Shown here piece after piece: positions 18,549 to 27,312 of a DNA stretch of 64,000 nt; the stretch's first letter is position 1, and every line of letters starts with the position of its first letter. The notes beneath the pieces are model-generated. The model was not told the DNA's origin, searched no databases, and saw only the letters and a list, made by a program, of their open reading frames with translations. The position numbers and the translations under genes were made by a program. The stretch is taken from assembly GCF_014201465.1 (NCBI RefSeq), contig NZ_JACHEP010000011.1:32382-96381 (forward strand), in the 5' to 3' direction. Source of the stretch: Anoxybacteroides tepidamans. GTDB taxonomy: Bacteria; Bacillota; Bacilli; Bacillales; Anoxybacillaceae.

Positions 18549-20141
18549 ATGAATGTGCCGTTAGTATTGACTCATTTTTTAGATCGAGCCGTGTCGCTGT
18601 ATGGCGAAAAAACAGGGGTTATTTGTGATGGAAATGAATTTACATATCGGCAGCTGAACGAAAGAGTGAACCAGCTGTCGCACGGGTTGCGGGAGTTAGG
18701 GGTACAGAAAGGCGATCGCGTTGCATATTTAGCGCCGAATACGCTTGAAATGCTAGAAGGTTTTTACGGCGTGTTCCAGCTTGGAGCGGTCATGGTTCCA
18801 TTGAACATTCGCTTAAAGCCTGACGATTATTTGTTTATTTTGAACCATAGCGAAAGTAAAGTGTTGTTTGTCGACCAAGAACTATATCATTTAATTGTGC
18901 CGATTAAGGACAAGCTGGAAACAGTTGAGAAAATCATTGTTCATTATAAAGACGACGAAACAAATGAAACCGCTTACGATGAGTGGCTGGCTCAATTTCC
19001 AACTGCCTCGTTTCAGCGTCCAGATATCAATGAAAACGATGTGTGCAGCCTTCTTTACACAAGCGGGACAACAGGAAATCCAAAAGGAGTCATGTTGACG
19101 CATCGAAACAATTATATCCATGCGTTAGTGACGATGCATCATCTTCGTGTTTCTGACCGTGACAACTATTTGCACGTATTGCCGATGTTCCACGTCAACG
19201 GATGGGGTTCGCCGTTTTATTATACAGCGAACGGAGCGACGCATATTTGTTTGCGCAAGGCGGCGCCTGAGCTTATTTTTGACTACATTCAAAAATATAA
19301 GGTTAACGTTATGCATATGGCACCAACTGTGTTAAATTCGCTTTTGCAATATTACGAACAGCATGTGCCGACGATCGACCATTCTGTTCGTGTCGTCATT
19401 GCCGGTTCGGCGCCGCCGCCAGCGTTTGTGACGCGCGTCGAAAAAGAACTCGGATGGGAATTTATTCAAGTGTATGGCATGACTGAATCATCGCCGCTCA
19501 GCACTGTTTCAACGATTCGCTCTCATTTAAGCCATTTGCCGCTCAATGAACAATATCGCATGAAAGCAAAAGCGGGACATGCGATGATCGGCTGCGAAGT
19601 AAAAGTCGTGAATGAGCATGGTGAAGAAGTGCCGCGTGACGGACAAACGATTGGAGAAGTAGTTGTCAGAAGCAACGGCGTCATGAAAGGATATTGGAAA
19701 AATCCAGAGGCGACGATGGAAACGATTCGAAACGGCTGGCTTCATACAGGAGATATGGCGACGGTTGATCAATATGGAAACATTGACATCGTCGATCGAA
19801 AAAAAGATATTATTATTAGTGGTGGTGAAAATATTTCTTCCATTGAAGTCGAAGGCGTTCTTTACGAACATCCAGCTGTATTAGAAGCAGCCGTCATTGC
19901 TGCTCCTCATGAAAAATGGGGAGAAACGCCGCATGCGTTTGTAGTGATTAGGCCAGGACATCACGTCACTGAAGAAGAGTTGATCGCATTTTCCCGCGAG
20001 AAATTAGCCCACTTCAAAGCGATTACAGGCGTGACATTTGTGAATGAACTTCCAAAAACGGCATCAGGGAAAATTCAAAAAGTGCATTTACGAAACGAAT
20101 ATTGGCAAACACATGGAAAAATAGGGCGATATGTTAATTAA
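18549..20141 (+). CDS. Long/medium-chain acyl-CoA synthetase (AMP-forming)
   Basis: Adenylate-forming enzyme that activates a carboxylic acid, probably a fatty acid, to its CoA thioester with ATP. The 530-residue protein has the P-loop LLYTSGTTGNPKGVMLTH at about 175-192, VYGMTESSP near 310, the hinge GWLHTGDMATVDQYG and DRKKDIIISGGENISS near 420, and the catalytic Lys in TASGKIQK near the C-terminus. The start is ATG 18549, nine bases after AGGGGG; ATG 18540 sits directly on the ribosome binding site. It is monocistronic with its own terminator. Acyl chain preference cannot be read from sequence; a beta-oxidation role is inference. Confidence 0.88.
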   Translation: MNVPLVLTHFLDRAVSLYGEKTGVICDGNEFTYRQLNERVNQLSHGLRELGVQKGDRVAYLAPNTLEMLEGFYGVFQLGAVMVPLNIRLKPDDYLFILNHSESKVLFVDQELYHLIVPIKDKLETVEKIIVHYKDDETNETAYDEWLAQFPTASFQRPDINENDVCSLLYTSGTTGNPKGVMLTHRNNYIHALVTMHHLRVSDRDNYLHVLPMFHVNGWGSPFYYTANGATHICLRKAAPELIFDYIQKYKVNVMHMAPTVLNSLLQYYEQHVPTIDHSVRVVIAGSAPPPAFVTRVEKELGWEFIQVYGMTESSPLSTVSTIRSHLSHLPLNEQYRMKAKAGHAMIGCEVKVVNEHGEEVPRDGQTIGEVVVRSNGVMKGYWKNPEATMETIRNGWLHTGDMATVDQYGNIDIVDRKKDIIISGGENISSIEVEGVLYEHPAVLEAAVIAAPHEKWGETPHAFVVIRPGHHVTEEELIAFSREKLAHFKAITGVTFVNELPKTASGKIQKVHLRNEYWQTHGKIGRYVN

Positions 20142-20151
20142 ACATGAAAAT

Positions 20152-20182
20152 GAGGCATCCGCAACGATGCGGAGCCTTTTTT
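20152..20182 (+). terminator. Terminator after acyl-CoA synthetase gene
   Basis: GGC-A-TCCGC paired with GCGGA-GCC around a small loop, followed by TTTTTT. It lies inside the upstream extension of the next open frame, which supports the later start of that gene. Confidence 0.75.
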
Positions 20183-20199
20183 CCTTTGCGAGGAGGGTT

Positions 20200-21336
20200 A
20201 TGTTGAGAATCAAGGAAATTGATGTGATAAGAGGTTTTTCTATTTTAGGAATTTTTTTTGTGAATATGCTCGATTTTCATTCACCGATCATGTACATCGA
20301 GCTAGAAGAGTGGTGGCAAAGTCCGCTTGACCGCTGGACGGTTACGCTGATTGATGTGGCGGCACAAGCAAGCTTTTATCCGCTATTTGCGTTTTTATTT
20401 GGTTTTAGTATGGTCGTGTTTCGTGAACGAGCTATAGAAAAAGGATTGTCGTTTCCACACTTGTTCATTCGTCGAATGGTTGCCTTATTTGTGATCGGTT
20501 GTATTCACGCCTTCTTCATCTGGCATGGAGATATTTTAATCACTTATGCGGCGATGGGAGGACTGTTGTTGCTTTTTCACCAAGCATCTTCACGCATGTG
20601 GCTAGCAGCATCAATCATTTGCTTTATTCCTTATTTCGTCATCAGTTTGCTATTAGGGTTTGCGGTTCTATCGGGGGAAGCCGAGACGTCTGCTCATTAC
20701 GAGTCATTAGCGATGGAAGCGCTAAGGAATTACCGGGATGGGACGATCTCCGATATTTTTTGGCAGCGTTGGCGTGATTGGATATATGTGAACAATATCG
20801 AAGGATTTTTATTCATCGTGATGATGTTGTTAGCAATGGGATTATTTGGCGGTTATGTCGCGCAAAGTCGATCGCTTCTGTCGATCGCAACAATAAAAAG
20901 AACAGCCATCGTTTCTTTATGGATCGGAATGCCGTTAAAACTATTGCCATATTTGTTTGGAAAGAACGTGTGGACCGAATACGTGCAAGATGTATTCGGT
21001 GGTCCGGCTCTCTCTATATTTTATGCAGCGGTGATCTGGCTTGTTCTTCAAAAGAAACGATGGAAAATATTTGACTACTTTGCTTCTGTCGGCCGTATGT
21101 CGTTAACGAATTATTTATTTCAATCAGTACTTTGTACGTTTTTATTTTATAGCTATGGGTTCGGGCTGTATGGAAGCGTCCGCCCTTTTTATGGAGCGGT
21201 TGGGACGGTTGTGATTTATGTCACACAAGCTATCATTAGCGAAAAATGGTTGAAGTCGTTTCATATGGGTCCTATTGAATGGATGTGGAGAACTGCTACG
21301 TATGGGAAACGACCGCTGCTTCGGCGTTCACCATAA
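20200..21336 (+). CDS. DUF418 family membrane protein
   Basis: A 378-residue polytopic membrane protein. The N-terminus RIKEIDVIRGFSILGIFFVN is the typical opening of the DUF418/YeiB family. Roughly ten hydrophobic segments follow, with the conserved PLFAFLFGFS near residue 65 and the C-terminal DUF418 block (SVGRMSLTNYLFQS, GPIEWMWRTATYG). AGGAGG lies three bases before ATG 20200 and six before TTG 20203, so the true start could be either. A substrate or transported molecule is not known for the family; related acyltransferase-like folds are suggested. Monocistronic. Confidence 0.85.
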   Translation: MLRIKEIDVIRGFSILGIFFVNMLDFHSPIMYIELEEWWQSPLDRWTVTLIDVAAQASFYPLFAFLFGFSMVVFRERAIEKGLSFPHLFIRRMVALFVIGCIHAFFIWHGDILITYAAMGGLLLLFHQASSRMWLAASIICFIPYFVISLLLGFAVLSGEAETSAHYESLAMEALRNYRDGTISDIFWQRWRDWIYVNNIEGFLFIVMMLLAMGLFGGYVAQSRSLLSIATIKRTAIVSLWIGMPLKLLPYLFGKNVWTEYVQDVFGGPALSIFYAAVIWLVLQKKRWKIFDYFASVGRMSLTNYLFQSVLCTFLFYSYGFGLYGSVRPFYGAVGTVVIYVTQAIISEKWLKSFHMGPIEWMWRTATYGKRPLLRRSP

Positions 21337-21341
21337 AAAAA

Positions 21342-21362
21342 GTCCCTCAGCTACTTAGGGAC
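21342..21362. terminator. Terminator between DUF418 gene and spo0E-like gene
   Basis: GTCCCT / AGGGAC hairpin. An A-run on its left gives the T-tract for the minus-strand transcript; it overlaps the stop codon of the minus-strand gene. Confidence 0.7.
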
Positions 21363-21536
21363 AAGTGACAGAGGATGTTCTTTATTCGAGAACATCGGTA
21401 ATGTTTCTTTTACGTATTGATTGATTAACATATCTAACTCTTGGCTGCATTGAAGCGTTTCTTTTGCCGTAAAACCATATGTTAAAGCTAATTTGATCAT
21501 TTGTTGTCGCTTTTCTTCAATCATCAATATGATCAT
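21351..21536 (-). CDS. Spo0E-like aspartyl-phosphate phosphatase (YisI-like)
   Basis: A 61-residue, two-helix protein of the Spo0E family, which dephosphorylates Spo0A~P and delays sporulation. The family signature SQELDMLINQYV is present at about residues 31-42, preceded by an amphipathic helix (IEEKRQQMIKLALTYG). The start ATG follows GGTGAAAAACG; a second ATG at codon 5 is possible. It sits between the gerP locus and yisK, the position of yisI in B. subtilis, which encodes such a phosphatase. Confidence 0.87.
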   Translation of the reverse strand: MIILMIEEKRQQMIKLALTYGFTAKETLQCSQELDMLINQYVKETLPMFSNKEHPLSLVPK

Positions 21537-21742
21537 CGTTTTTCACCAACGTTTTGTTATTATCCTTTCAATTGTTTGTACAACGACTGATTTAGTTATA
21601 ACCATTATACATCGAATGGAAAAAAAGGAAAGAGATTCGTTAAAATAAGACATAATATTACATATTTCTACAAATTTTTTAGTAGGATTTGTAAAGAAAA
21701 AAGAGAATAATCATAGAGACGAACGAAAAAAGGAGGAGCATG

Positions 21743-22645
21743 ATGAAATTTGTCACAGCAGAGCGAAATGGAGAGTTATTTGTAGGTGTTATGAAAGAAA
21801 ATGACGAAGTTGTTGATTTACGATTAGCGGAACAAGCGATCGATCATTACGCAACGCTTCCTAAAACGCTTATCGAGTGCATAGCGCTAGGGGAGGCGTT
21901 TATAAACAAAGTAAGCGAGATCGTTGCATGGACAAAGGAGCATCCTTCTGCACAATATGTGTATCCGTTAGAGAGCGTCCGTTTATTAGCACCGATTCCG
22001 CGTCCGTTGAAAAATATTTTTTGCGTCGGGAAAAACTATGTCGAACATGCGATTGAACTAGGAAGTGCGGACGATATTCCGAAATATCTAATGTTATTTT
22101 CGAAAGTACCGACAACTGTTGTTGGACATGAAGCAACGGTTTTGCGTCATGAGCATGTAACAAATGAACTAGACTACGAAGGAGAATTAGCGGTTGTCAT
22201 CGGCAAAAAAGGAAAAGGAATTAAAGAAGAGGAAGCGCTTGATTATGTGTTTGGTTATACGATTATTAACGACATCACTGCCCGCGATTTGCAACAGCGG
22301 CATCAACAGTTTTTGCTTGGAAAAAGCTTAGATACTTCTTGTCCAATGGGACCGTGGATTGTTCATAAGTCGCTCATCCCAGATCCAAACCGCTTACATA
22401 TTGAAACGAAAGTGAATGGAGAAACGCGGCAAAAAGCGAATACCGAGCAATTTATTTTCCCAATTGAAACGATTATTTCGACGATTTCGCGAGGAATGAC
22501 ATTAGAGCCGGGCGATATCATCGCAACAGGAACGCCGGCAGGAGTCGGAAAAGGAATGAAACCGCCACGCTTTTTGCAAACGGGCGATGTCGTCGAAATC
22601 ACGATCGAAGGAATTGGCACGCTCCGCAACGCGATTGGCGAGTAA
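21743..22645 (+). CDS. yisK: Fumarylacetoacetate hydrolase-fold protein (YisK-like)
   Basis: A 300-residue FAH-superfamily enzyme acting on 2-keto acids. B. subtilis YisK has been described as an oxaloacetate decarboxylase that associates with Mbl; this assignment rests on recall and synteny. The C-terminal FAH domain spans about residues 90-300, with the metal-binding acidic residues in YEGELAVVIGKKGKG and IINDITARDLQ, plus SLDTSCPMGPWIV and GDIIATGTPAGVG. ATG 21743 is six bases from AGGAGG; ATG 21740 is only three. Cytoplasmic. Neighbours yisI and yisL support orthology. Confidence 0.88.
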   Translation: MKFVTAERNGELFVGVMKENDEVVDLRLAEQAIDHYATLPKTLIECIALGEAFINKVSEIVAWTKEHPSAQYVYPLESVRLLAPIPRPLKNIFCVGKNYVEHAIELGSADDIPKYLMLFSKVPTTVVGHEATVLRHEHVTNELDYEGELAVVIGKKGKGIKEEEALDYVFGYTIINDITARDLQQRHQQFLLGKSLDTSCPMGPWIVHKSLIPDPNRLHIETKVNGETRQKANTEQFIFPIETIISTISRGMTLEPGDIIATGTPAGVGKGMKPPRFLQTGDVVEITIEGIGTLRNAIGE

Positions 22646-22647
22646 AA

Positions 22648-22684
22648 GAAAAGGGCGCCCAATGTTGGGAGGCCCTTTTCTTTT
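22648..22684. terminator. Bidirectional terminator yisK/rocD
   Basis: Long hairpin GAAAAGGGC-GCCCAA / TTGGG-GGCCCTTTTC followed by TTTTA, between convergent genes. Confidence 0.85.
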
Positions 22685-23876
22685 ATTCGTTAAATACTTT
22701 TTTCACTTTCTCAATTGCCCAGTCAAGTTGTTCTTTTGTAATGATGAGCGGAGGAGCAAAGCGGATGACAGTGTCGTGTGTTTCTTTGCATAACAAGCCT
22801 TCCTGTTGCAGTTTTTCGCAATAAGGGCGGGCTGGTCCTTGCAATTCGACACCGATGAATAACCCGCGGCCGCGTACTTCTTTAATATTTGGATGTTGAA
22901 TTTCACGTAGTTTTTCTTGGAAATAATCACCTAATTCTAATGCACGTTCGGCTAGTTTTTCTTCGATAAGTACGTCAATGGCAGCAATCGAAACGGCACA
23001 AGCAAGTGGATTTCCGCCGAACGTAGAGCCATGTGAACCTGGATTAAAGACGCCAAGAATGTCACGGTTTGCTGCGACGCAAGAGATCGGAAATACGCCA
23101 CCACCTAACGCTTTACCGAGAATGTACATGTCCGGAACGACTTCTTCCCAATCGCACGCAAACATTTTTCCCGAACGGCCTAAACCGGATTGAATTTCAT
23201 CAGCAATGTATAGAACATTGTTTTCTTTGCACACTTCGTACGCAGCTTTTAAAAACCCCTTTGGAGGAATGTTAATGCCTGCTTCTCCTTGAATCGGTTC
23301 GAAAATAAAGGCCGCTGTATTTGCTGTAATCGCTTTTTTTAATGCTTCGACATCGCCAAACGGAATGACTTTAATGCCTGGAAGCATCGGACCGAAGCCG
23401 CGTTTATATTCAGGATTGGAAGACATTGATACCGCTGTCATCGTCCGGCCGTGGAAGTTGTCTTCACATACGATAATTTCCGCTTGATCAGCAGGTACTC
23501 CTTTTACATCATAGGCCCAGCGTCGTGCAGCTTTTACTGCTGTTTCGACTGCTTCAGCGCCAGTGTTCATCGGCAAAATCATCTCTTTGCCTGTTAATTT
23601 TGCCACTTTTTCATACCAAGACCCCAATTGATCGTTGTGGAACGCCCGGGATGTTAATGTGATGCGATCCGCTTGTTTTTTTAACGCTTGAATAATTTTC
23701 GGATGACGATGGCCTTGATTGACAGCAGAATAAGCGCTTAACATATCCATATAACGATTCCCTTCAGGATCTTCTACCCATACACCTTCACCTTTTGCAA
23801 GAACAACTGGAAGTGGGTGATAATTGTTAGCTCCGTACTGTTCAGTTAAATGAATAATTTCCGTCGTCTTACTCAT
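22683..23876 (-). CDS. rocD: Ornithine aminotransferase
   Basis: PLP-dependent conversion of ornithine and 2-oxoglutarate to glutamate semialdehyde and glutamate in arginine catabolism. The 397-residue protein fits the class III aminotransferase family. It has [18 protein letters not shown], the PLP-contacting [12 protein letters not shown], and the Schiff-base Lys in [12 protein letters not shown] near residue 254. The start ATG follows AGGAGGAACGTGC. The other roc genes are not adjacent, so it stands alone here; no RocR site or sigma-54 promoter was recognised upstream. Confidence 0.95.
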   Translation of the reverse strand: MSKTTEIIHLTEQYGANNYHPLPVVLAKGEGVWVEDPEGNRYMDMLSAYSAVNQGHRHPKIIQALKKQADRITLTSRAFHNDQLGSWYEKVAKLTGKEMILPMNTGAEAVETAVKAARRWAYDVKGVPADQAEIIVCEDNFHGRTMTAVSMSSNPEYKRGFGPMLPGIKVIPFGDVEALKKAITANTAAFIFEPIQGEAGINIPPKGFLKAAYEVCKENNVLYIADEIQSGLGRSGKMFACDWEEVVPDMYILGKALGGGVFPISCVAANRDILGVFNPGSHGSTFGGNPLACAVSIAAIDVLIEEKLAERALELGDYFQEKLREIQHPNIKEVRGRGLFIGVELQGPARPYCEKLQQEGLLCKETHDTVIRFAPPLIITKEQLDWAIEKVKKVFNE

Positions 23877-23997
23877 GCACGTTCCTCCTACTTACAATAT
23901 TTTATACATTACTTCATAACATTATATCAAAAAGATTGTTAGGTTGTTAGAGAGGTATAGAAGGTTTAACTTATGGCTAACGAAAAAGCAGACTTCC

Positions 23998-24138
23998 TAT
24001 TTTTCGACTTTTTTCGACTGTCGGAGGCAAGTCTGTGACTTGCCTTCGCGTGACAGAGGACCGAACAACCGACCGCTTCAAAGACAAATGCATTTGTCTG
24101 GAAGCGGTGCTGTTCGGTCACCCGACAGTCGAAAAATA
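23998..24138. repeat. Nested palindromic element, three-way-junction-like
   Basis: A 15-bp perfect inverted repeat (24010-24024 with 24122-24136) encloses two further hairpins. The first is an 8-bp stem with a 3-base loop (24026-24044). The second is a long arm made of 9 bp (24059-24067/24111-24119), 8 bp (24072-24079/24101-24108) and an 18-base perfect palindrome at its tip (24082-24099). An outer TATTTTTCGAC / GTCGAAAAATA repeat (23998-24008/24128-24138) shares the ends. No coding capacity and no obvious target duplication. It could be a non-autonomous mobile element, a structured RNA or a recombination site. Confidence 0.8.
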
Positions 24139-24256
24139 CCGATTACTTCAATCAAAAGATGAAAACGTTAAAGTTCCAAATTGCATCTATATATTTCGTT
24201 TTTTTAATAAAACGTGTTATGATGGGAGTAAACGTATTGGAAAGGAGAATAAAACA

Positions 24257-24613
24257 ATGACGCATGCGCATATTACAACGTGGGTCATCGCTTTCATTTT
24301 ATTTTTTGTGGCGCTTTCTTTGCAAAACGCGGGCTCGCCAAAAGTGAAAATGGTGCATATGGTGTTGCGCCTTTTCTATCTTTTGATCATCGCTACCGGA
24401 GCTGTTTTATTATATATGCTCGCGTCCATTCCGCCGCTATACATCGTAAAAGCCGTCATGGGGCTATGGGTGATTGGAGCGATGGAGATGGTGCTGATTC
24501 GCGCGAAAAAAGGGAAAAATACGCAAATGGCTTGGATTCAACTAGCGATTGTGTTTATTATCGTTTTATATTTAGGATTAAAGTTGCCGCTAGGATTTCA
24601 TATTTTTTCGTAA
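24257..24613 (+). CDS. yisL: YisL family membrane protein (UPF0344)
   Basis: A 118-residue protein with four hydrophobic segments (about 6-22, 38-58, 62-80, 92-112). The N-terminus MTHAHITTWVIAFILFFVA is typical of the YisL/DUF1516 family. AAAGGAG lies nine bases before the ATG; the open frame continues upstream into the palindromic element without a start signal. Function unknown in the family. The yisK-yisL-yisN-asnO order is close to B. subtilis, with wprA missing. Confidence 0.9.
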   Translation: MTHAHITTWVIAFILFFVALSLQNAGSPKVKMVHMVLRLFYLLIIATGAVLLYMLASIPPLYIVKAVMGLWVIGAMEMVLIRAKKGKNTQMAWIQLAIVFIIVLYLGLKLPLGFHIFS

Positions 24614-24644
24614 AACGACAATCTCATACGAGGTTGTCGTTTTA
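24611..24644. terminator. Bidirectional terminator yisL / yisN-like gene
   Basis: TAAAACGACAA / TTGTCGTTTTA hairpin that contains the stop codons of both convergent genes. Confidence 0.85.
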
Positions 24645-25190
24645 CCCGATTTGTGTGCAAATAAACCGATTTCCTGTATTAAAAGTCATTTCAAAGCGGT
24701 CTTTATGCGTTGCCCCCCGTTCATAATAATGTTGGACGTTACCGATCAATTCCGTATTATCATAAATGATAAAGTTCATTCCTAAATGTTTGGAAAACAA
24801 AAGACCATTGTAACAATAAAGGCAGTCATATAATGAAAAATGAAGATCATTGAGCCATTCAACAAAATGGAAAAATGTTTTCTCGGGGAGAGCTTCTAAC
24901 CACTGACAGTACGCATACGGCAACGGTTTGCGAAAACGGACGATTTCACCGCCATGCAGCGAAAGGGTTGTCGCACCTAAATGGATCATTCCGTTTTCTT
25001 GCCATTTGCCGCGAATCCATTCGCCGAAGCGGAAAATTTCGATTTCTCCCTCTGTCATTTCTTCAATGAGCGCCGCTTCTTCGTTTTCCTCGTCAAAAAA
25101 AATCCATTCGTCATTCACACATTCGATTTCCCCCTGTATATGAGCACGTTTTTGTTCAGGGATATACGCAAGACGCTGTTCAAAATTCAT
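24642..25190 (-). CDS. YisN-like protein (probable DUF2777)
   Basis: A 182-residue soluble, acidic protein rich in aromatic residues (RGKWQENGMIHLG, YAYCQWLEALPEKTFFHFVEW). It has no recognised catalytic motif and no signal peptide. ATG 25190 has AAAGGAG nine bases upstream; the longer open frame to 25379 has no ribosome binding site. It is divergent from asnO, the position of yisN in B. subtilis. The DUF2777 assignment is from memory of that family and not verified. Function unknown. Confidence 0.7.
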   Translation of the reverse strand: MNFEQRLAYIPEQKRAHIQGEIECVNDEWIFFDEENEEAALIEEMTEGEIEIFRFGEWIRGKWQENGMIHLGATTLSLHGGEIVRFRKPLPYAYCQWLEALPEKTFFHFVEWLNDLHFSLYDCLYCYNGLLFSKHLGMNFIIYDNTELIGNVQHYYERGATHKDRFEMTFNTGNRFICTQIG

Positions 25191-25282
25191 ATTTCTCATC
25201 TCCTTTCTCTTTTCTCGTTTTCGCCGATTTTTCCTCTCTTTATTCACCCATATCGGACAATTCATCGAAATACCTGCACTTG

Positions 25283-25290
25283 CATACAAT
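25283..25290 (+). promoter_or_regulatory. Sigma-E-like -10 element upstream of asnO
   Basis: CATACAAT at 25283-25290 matches the sigma-E -10 consensus CATACANT. The -35 region (TTCATCG, 15 bases upstream) is a weak match. B. subtilis asnO is expressed during sporulation, which agrees. Confidence 0.4.
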
Positions 25291-25308
25291 GAGAGAGGCT
25301 GAGGCAAC

Positions 25309-25329
25309 TTGCCTAACCGCAATAGGCAA
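25309..25329 (+). other. Hairpin in the asnO leader
   Basis: TTGCCTA / TAGGCAA inverted repeat with a 7-base loop, in the 245-base leader between the divergent yisN-like gene and asnO. An overlapping GGCAACTTGCC repeat offers an alternative pairing. No terminator T-run follows. Function not evident. Confidence 0.4.
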
Positions 25330-25434
25330 ATGTTCTTTTCGCAGGAAAAGGAAAGGCGCCTGATGTTGCGTTGCTGCATATTATATGGGAAAGTGACATG
25401 TTTTTACGTTGATGAACAGAAAGGATTGATTCAT

Positions 25435-27282
25435 ATGTGTGGGATCACCGGTTGGGTGGATTTCCGACGAGAGATGCGAACAGAACGAAAAACGATCGAA
25501 AAAATGACCGAAACGTTAGCGAAGCGCGGTCCGGATGATACAAACCATTGGTTGGCTGAACATGTGGCGTTTGGACATAAACGGCTTGTCGTTGTCGATC
25601 CGGCAGGCGGCATCCAGCCGATGACAAGACAGAAAAACGGTCACACTTACACGATTTGTTACAATGGAGAGTTATACAATACCGAGGATCTCCGCGAAGA
25701 ATTAGTGAAAAGAGGCTATACGTTTCAAGGGCATTCCGATACGGAAGTGTTATTAACGTCTTATATCGAATGGCAGGAACAATGCGTGGAATATTTAAAT
25801 GGAATTTTTGCGTTTGCGATTTGGGACGAAAAGCGTGAACAATTGTTTTTAGCGCGGGACCGTTTAGGGGTTAAGCCGCTTTTTTATCGTCATGTTGGAA
25901 GCAGCCTATTGTTCGGCTCTGAAATAAAAGCGATTTTAGCCCACCCGGATGTCAAAACAGAATTGGACCGGGAAGGATTAGCGGAAGTATTCGGATTAGG
26001 GCCTTCGCGGACTCCTGGACACGGCGTGTTTTGCCATATCAACGAATTGCGCCCAGCTCATGTGCTCATATACTCACGAGAGCGATTTAAAATATGGCGT
26101 TATTGGAACGTCAAAAGCGATGTTCACCGCGATTCGCTTGAAGAAACAGTCGCAAACGTCCGTTTTCTTCTTACAGATGCCGTCACAAGGCAGCTCGTTT
26201 CTGATGTGCCTGTTTGCACCTTTTTGTCTGGCGGCGTGGACTCAAGTGCGATTACCGCAATCGCAGCGACCATCTTTGAAAAAGAAGGAAAAGGTCCGCT
26301 TCATACGTATTCGATTGACTATGAAGGGAATGACCAATATTTCAAGGCGAACGATTTCCAACCAAATGCGGACGGCCCGTGGATTGAAAAAATGGCGAAA
26401 ACGTTCGGAACAGTTCATCATCGTTGTGTGATCTCCCAGCACGACTTAGCCGCTTATTTAGCGGAAGCGGTTATCGTTCGCGATTTACCAGGGATGGCGG
26501 ATATTGATTCGTCGCTGCTTTGGTTTTGCCGGGAAATTAAAAAGCATTTCGTTGTCAGTTTATCTGGAGAATGTGCGGATGAAATTTTTGGCGGGTATCC
26601 GTGGTTTCATCGCCCGGATGATTTGATGCGGAACGGTTTTCCGTGGATGAGGTCAACGGAGGCGCGCATCGGGTTGCTAAAGGAAAAATGGCAGCGGCGA
26701 TTACGGTTAGATGAGTATGTACAAACACGCTTTGAAGAAACGTTAGCAGAAGTTCCAAGATTAGAAGGAGAAAGTGCTGCCGAAGCAAAGCGGAGAGAAC
26801 TGTTTTATTTAAATATGATTTGGTTTATGACAACGCTTTTGGATCGGAAAGATCGAATGAGCATGGGAGCAAGCTTGGAAGTACGCGTACCGTTTGCGGA
26901 CCATCGCCTAGTTGAATACGTGTGGAACATTCCGTGGGAGATGAAAATGTACGGAAAGCGCGAGAAAGGAATATTGCGCCGAGCGCTTGAAGGTATTTTG
27001 CCGGAAGATGTGCTATATCGGAAAAAAAGCCCATATCCGAAAACGCACCACCCTTTGTATACCGAACTCGTGAAAAAAAGATTAGCAGAAATATTGAGCG
27101 ACCGCTCATCAGTGTTGTATGAATTTTTTGAAACGGAAAAGTTAAAAAAAATGATCGAAACGGGAGGAACATCATTTCAAGCACCATGGTTTGGCCAGTT
27201 AATGACAGGCCCGCAGCTGTTGGCGTATTTATGCCAAGTTCACGAATGGTTTGAACATTACGGAATTCACATTAAAGAATAA
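25435..27282 (+). CDS. asnO: Asparagine synthase (glutamine-hydrolysing), AsnO type
   Basis: Makes asparagine from aspartate, glutamine and ATP. The 615-residue protein starts MCGITGW, placing the Ntn nucleophile Cys directly after the initiator Met. It has the glutaminase residues CYNGELYN and RDRLGVKPLFY, and the synthetase PP-loop LSGGVDSSAI near residue 265 followed by SGECADEIFGGY. AAAGGATTGATTC precedes ATG 25435; the open frame extends upstream to 25309 without a plausible start. AsnO is the sporulation-expressed paralogue in B. subtilis; orthology follows from the yisN/yisQ neighbourhood. Confidence 0.95.
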   Translation: MCGITGWVDFRREMRTERKTIEKMTETLAKRGPDDTNHWLAEHVAFGHKRLVVVDPAGGIQPMTRQKNGHTYTICYNGELYNTEDLREELVKRGYTFQGHSDTEVLLTSYIEWQEQCVEYLNGIFAFAIWDEKREQLFLARDRLGVKPLFYRHVGSSLLFGSEIKAILAHPDVKTELDREGLAEVFGLGPSRTPGHGVFCHINELRPAHVLIYSRERFKIWRYWNVKSDVHRDSLEETVANVRFLLTDAVTRQLVSDVPVCTFLSGGVDSSAITAIAATIFEKEGKGPLHTYSIDYEGNDQYFKANDFQPNADGPWIEKMAKTFGTVHHRCVISQHDLAAYLAEAVIVRDLPGMADIDSSLLWFCREIKKHFVVSLSGECADEIFGGYPWFHRPDDLMRNGFPWMRSTEARIGLLKEKWQRRLRLDEYVQTRFEETLAEVPRLEGESAAEAKRRELFYLNMIWFMTTLLDRKDRMSMGASLEVRVPFADHRLVEYVWNIPWEMKMYGKREKGILRRALEGILPEDVLYRKKSPYPKTHHPLYTELVKKRLAEILSDRSSVLYEFFETEKLKKMIETGGTSFQAPWFGQLMTGPQLLAYLCQVHEWFEHYGIHIKE

Positions 27283-27312
27283 AGGAGAAGCAAATGCAGC
27301 TTCTCCTTTTTT
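27281..27312. terminator. Bidirectional terminator asnO / MATE gene
   Basis: AAAGGAGAAGC / GCTTCTCCTTT stem with TTTTTT on the right and an A-rich left flank, between convergent genes. Confidence 0.85.

Noticed and set aside
24035..24256. Upstream extension of the yisL frame
   Set aside because: It crosses the palindromic element and lacks a start signal; ATG 24257 has an ideal ribosome binding site.
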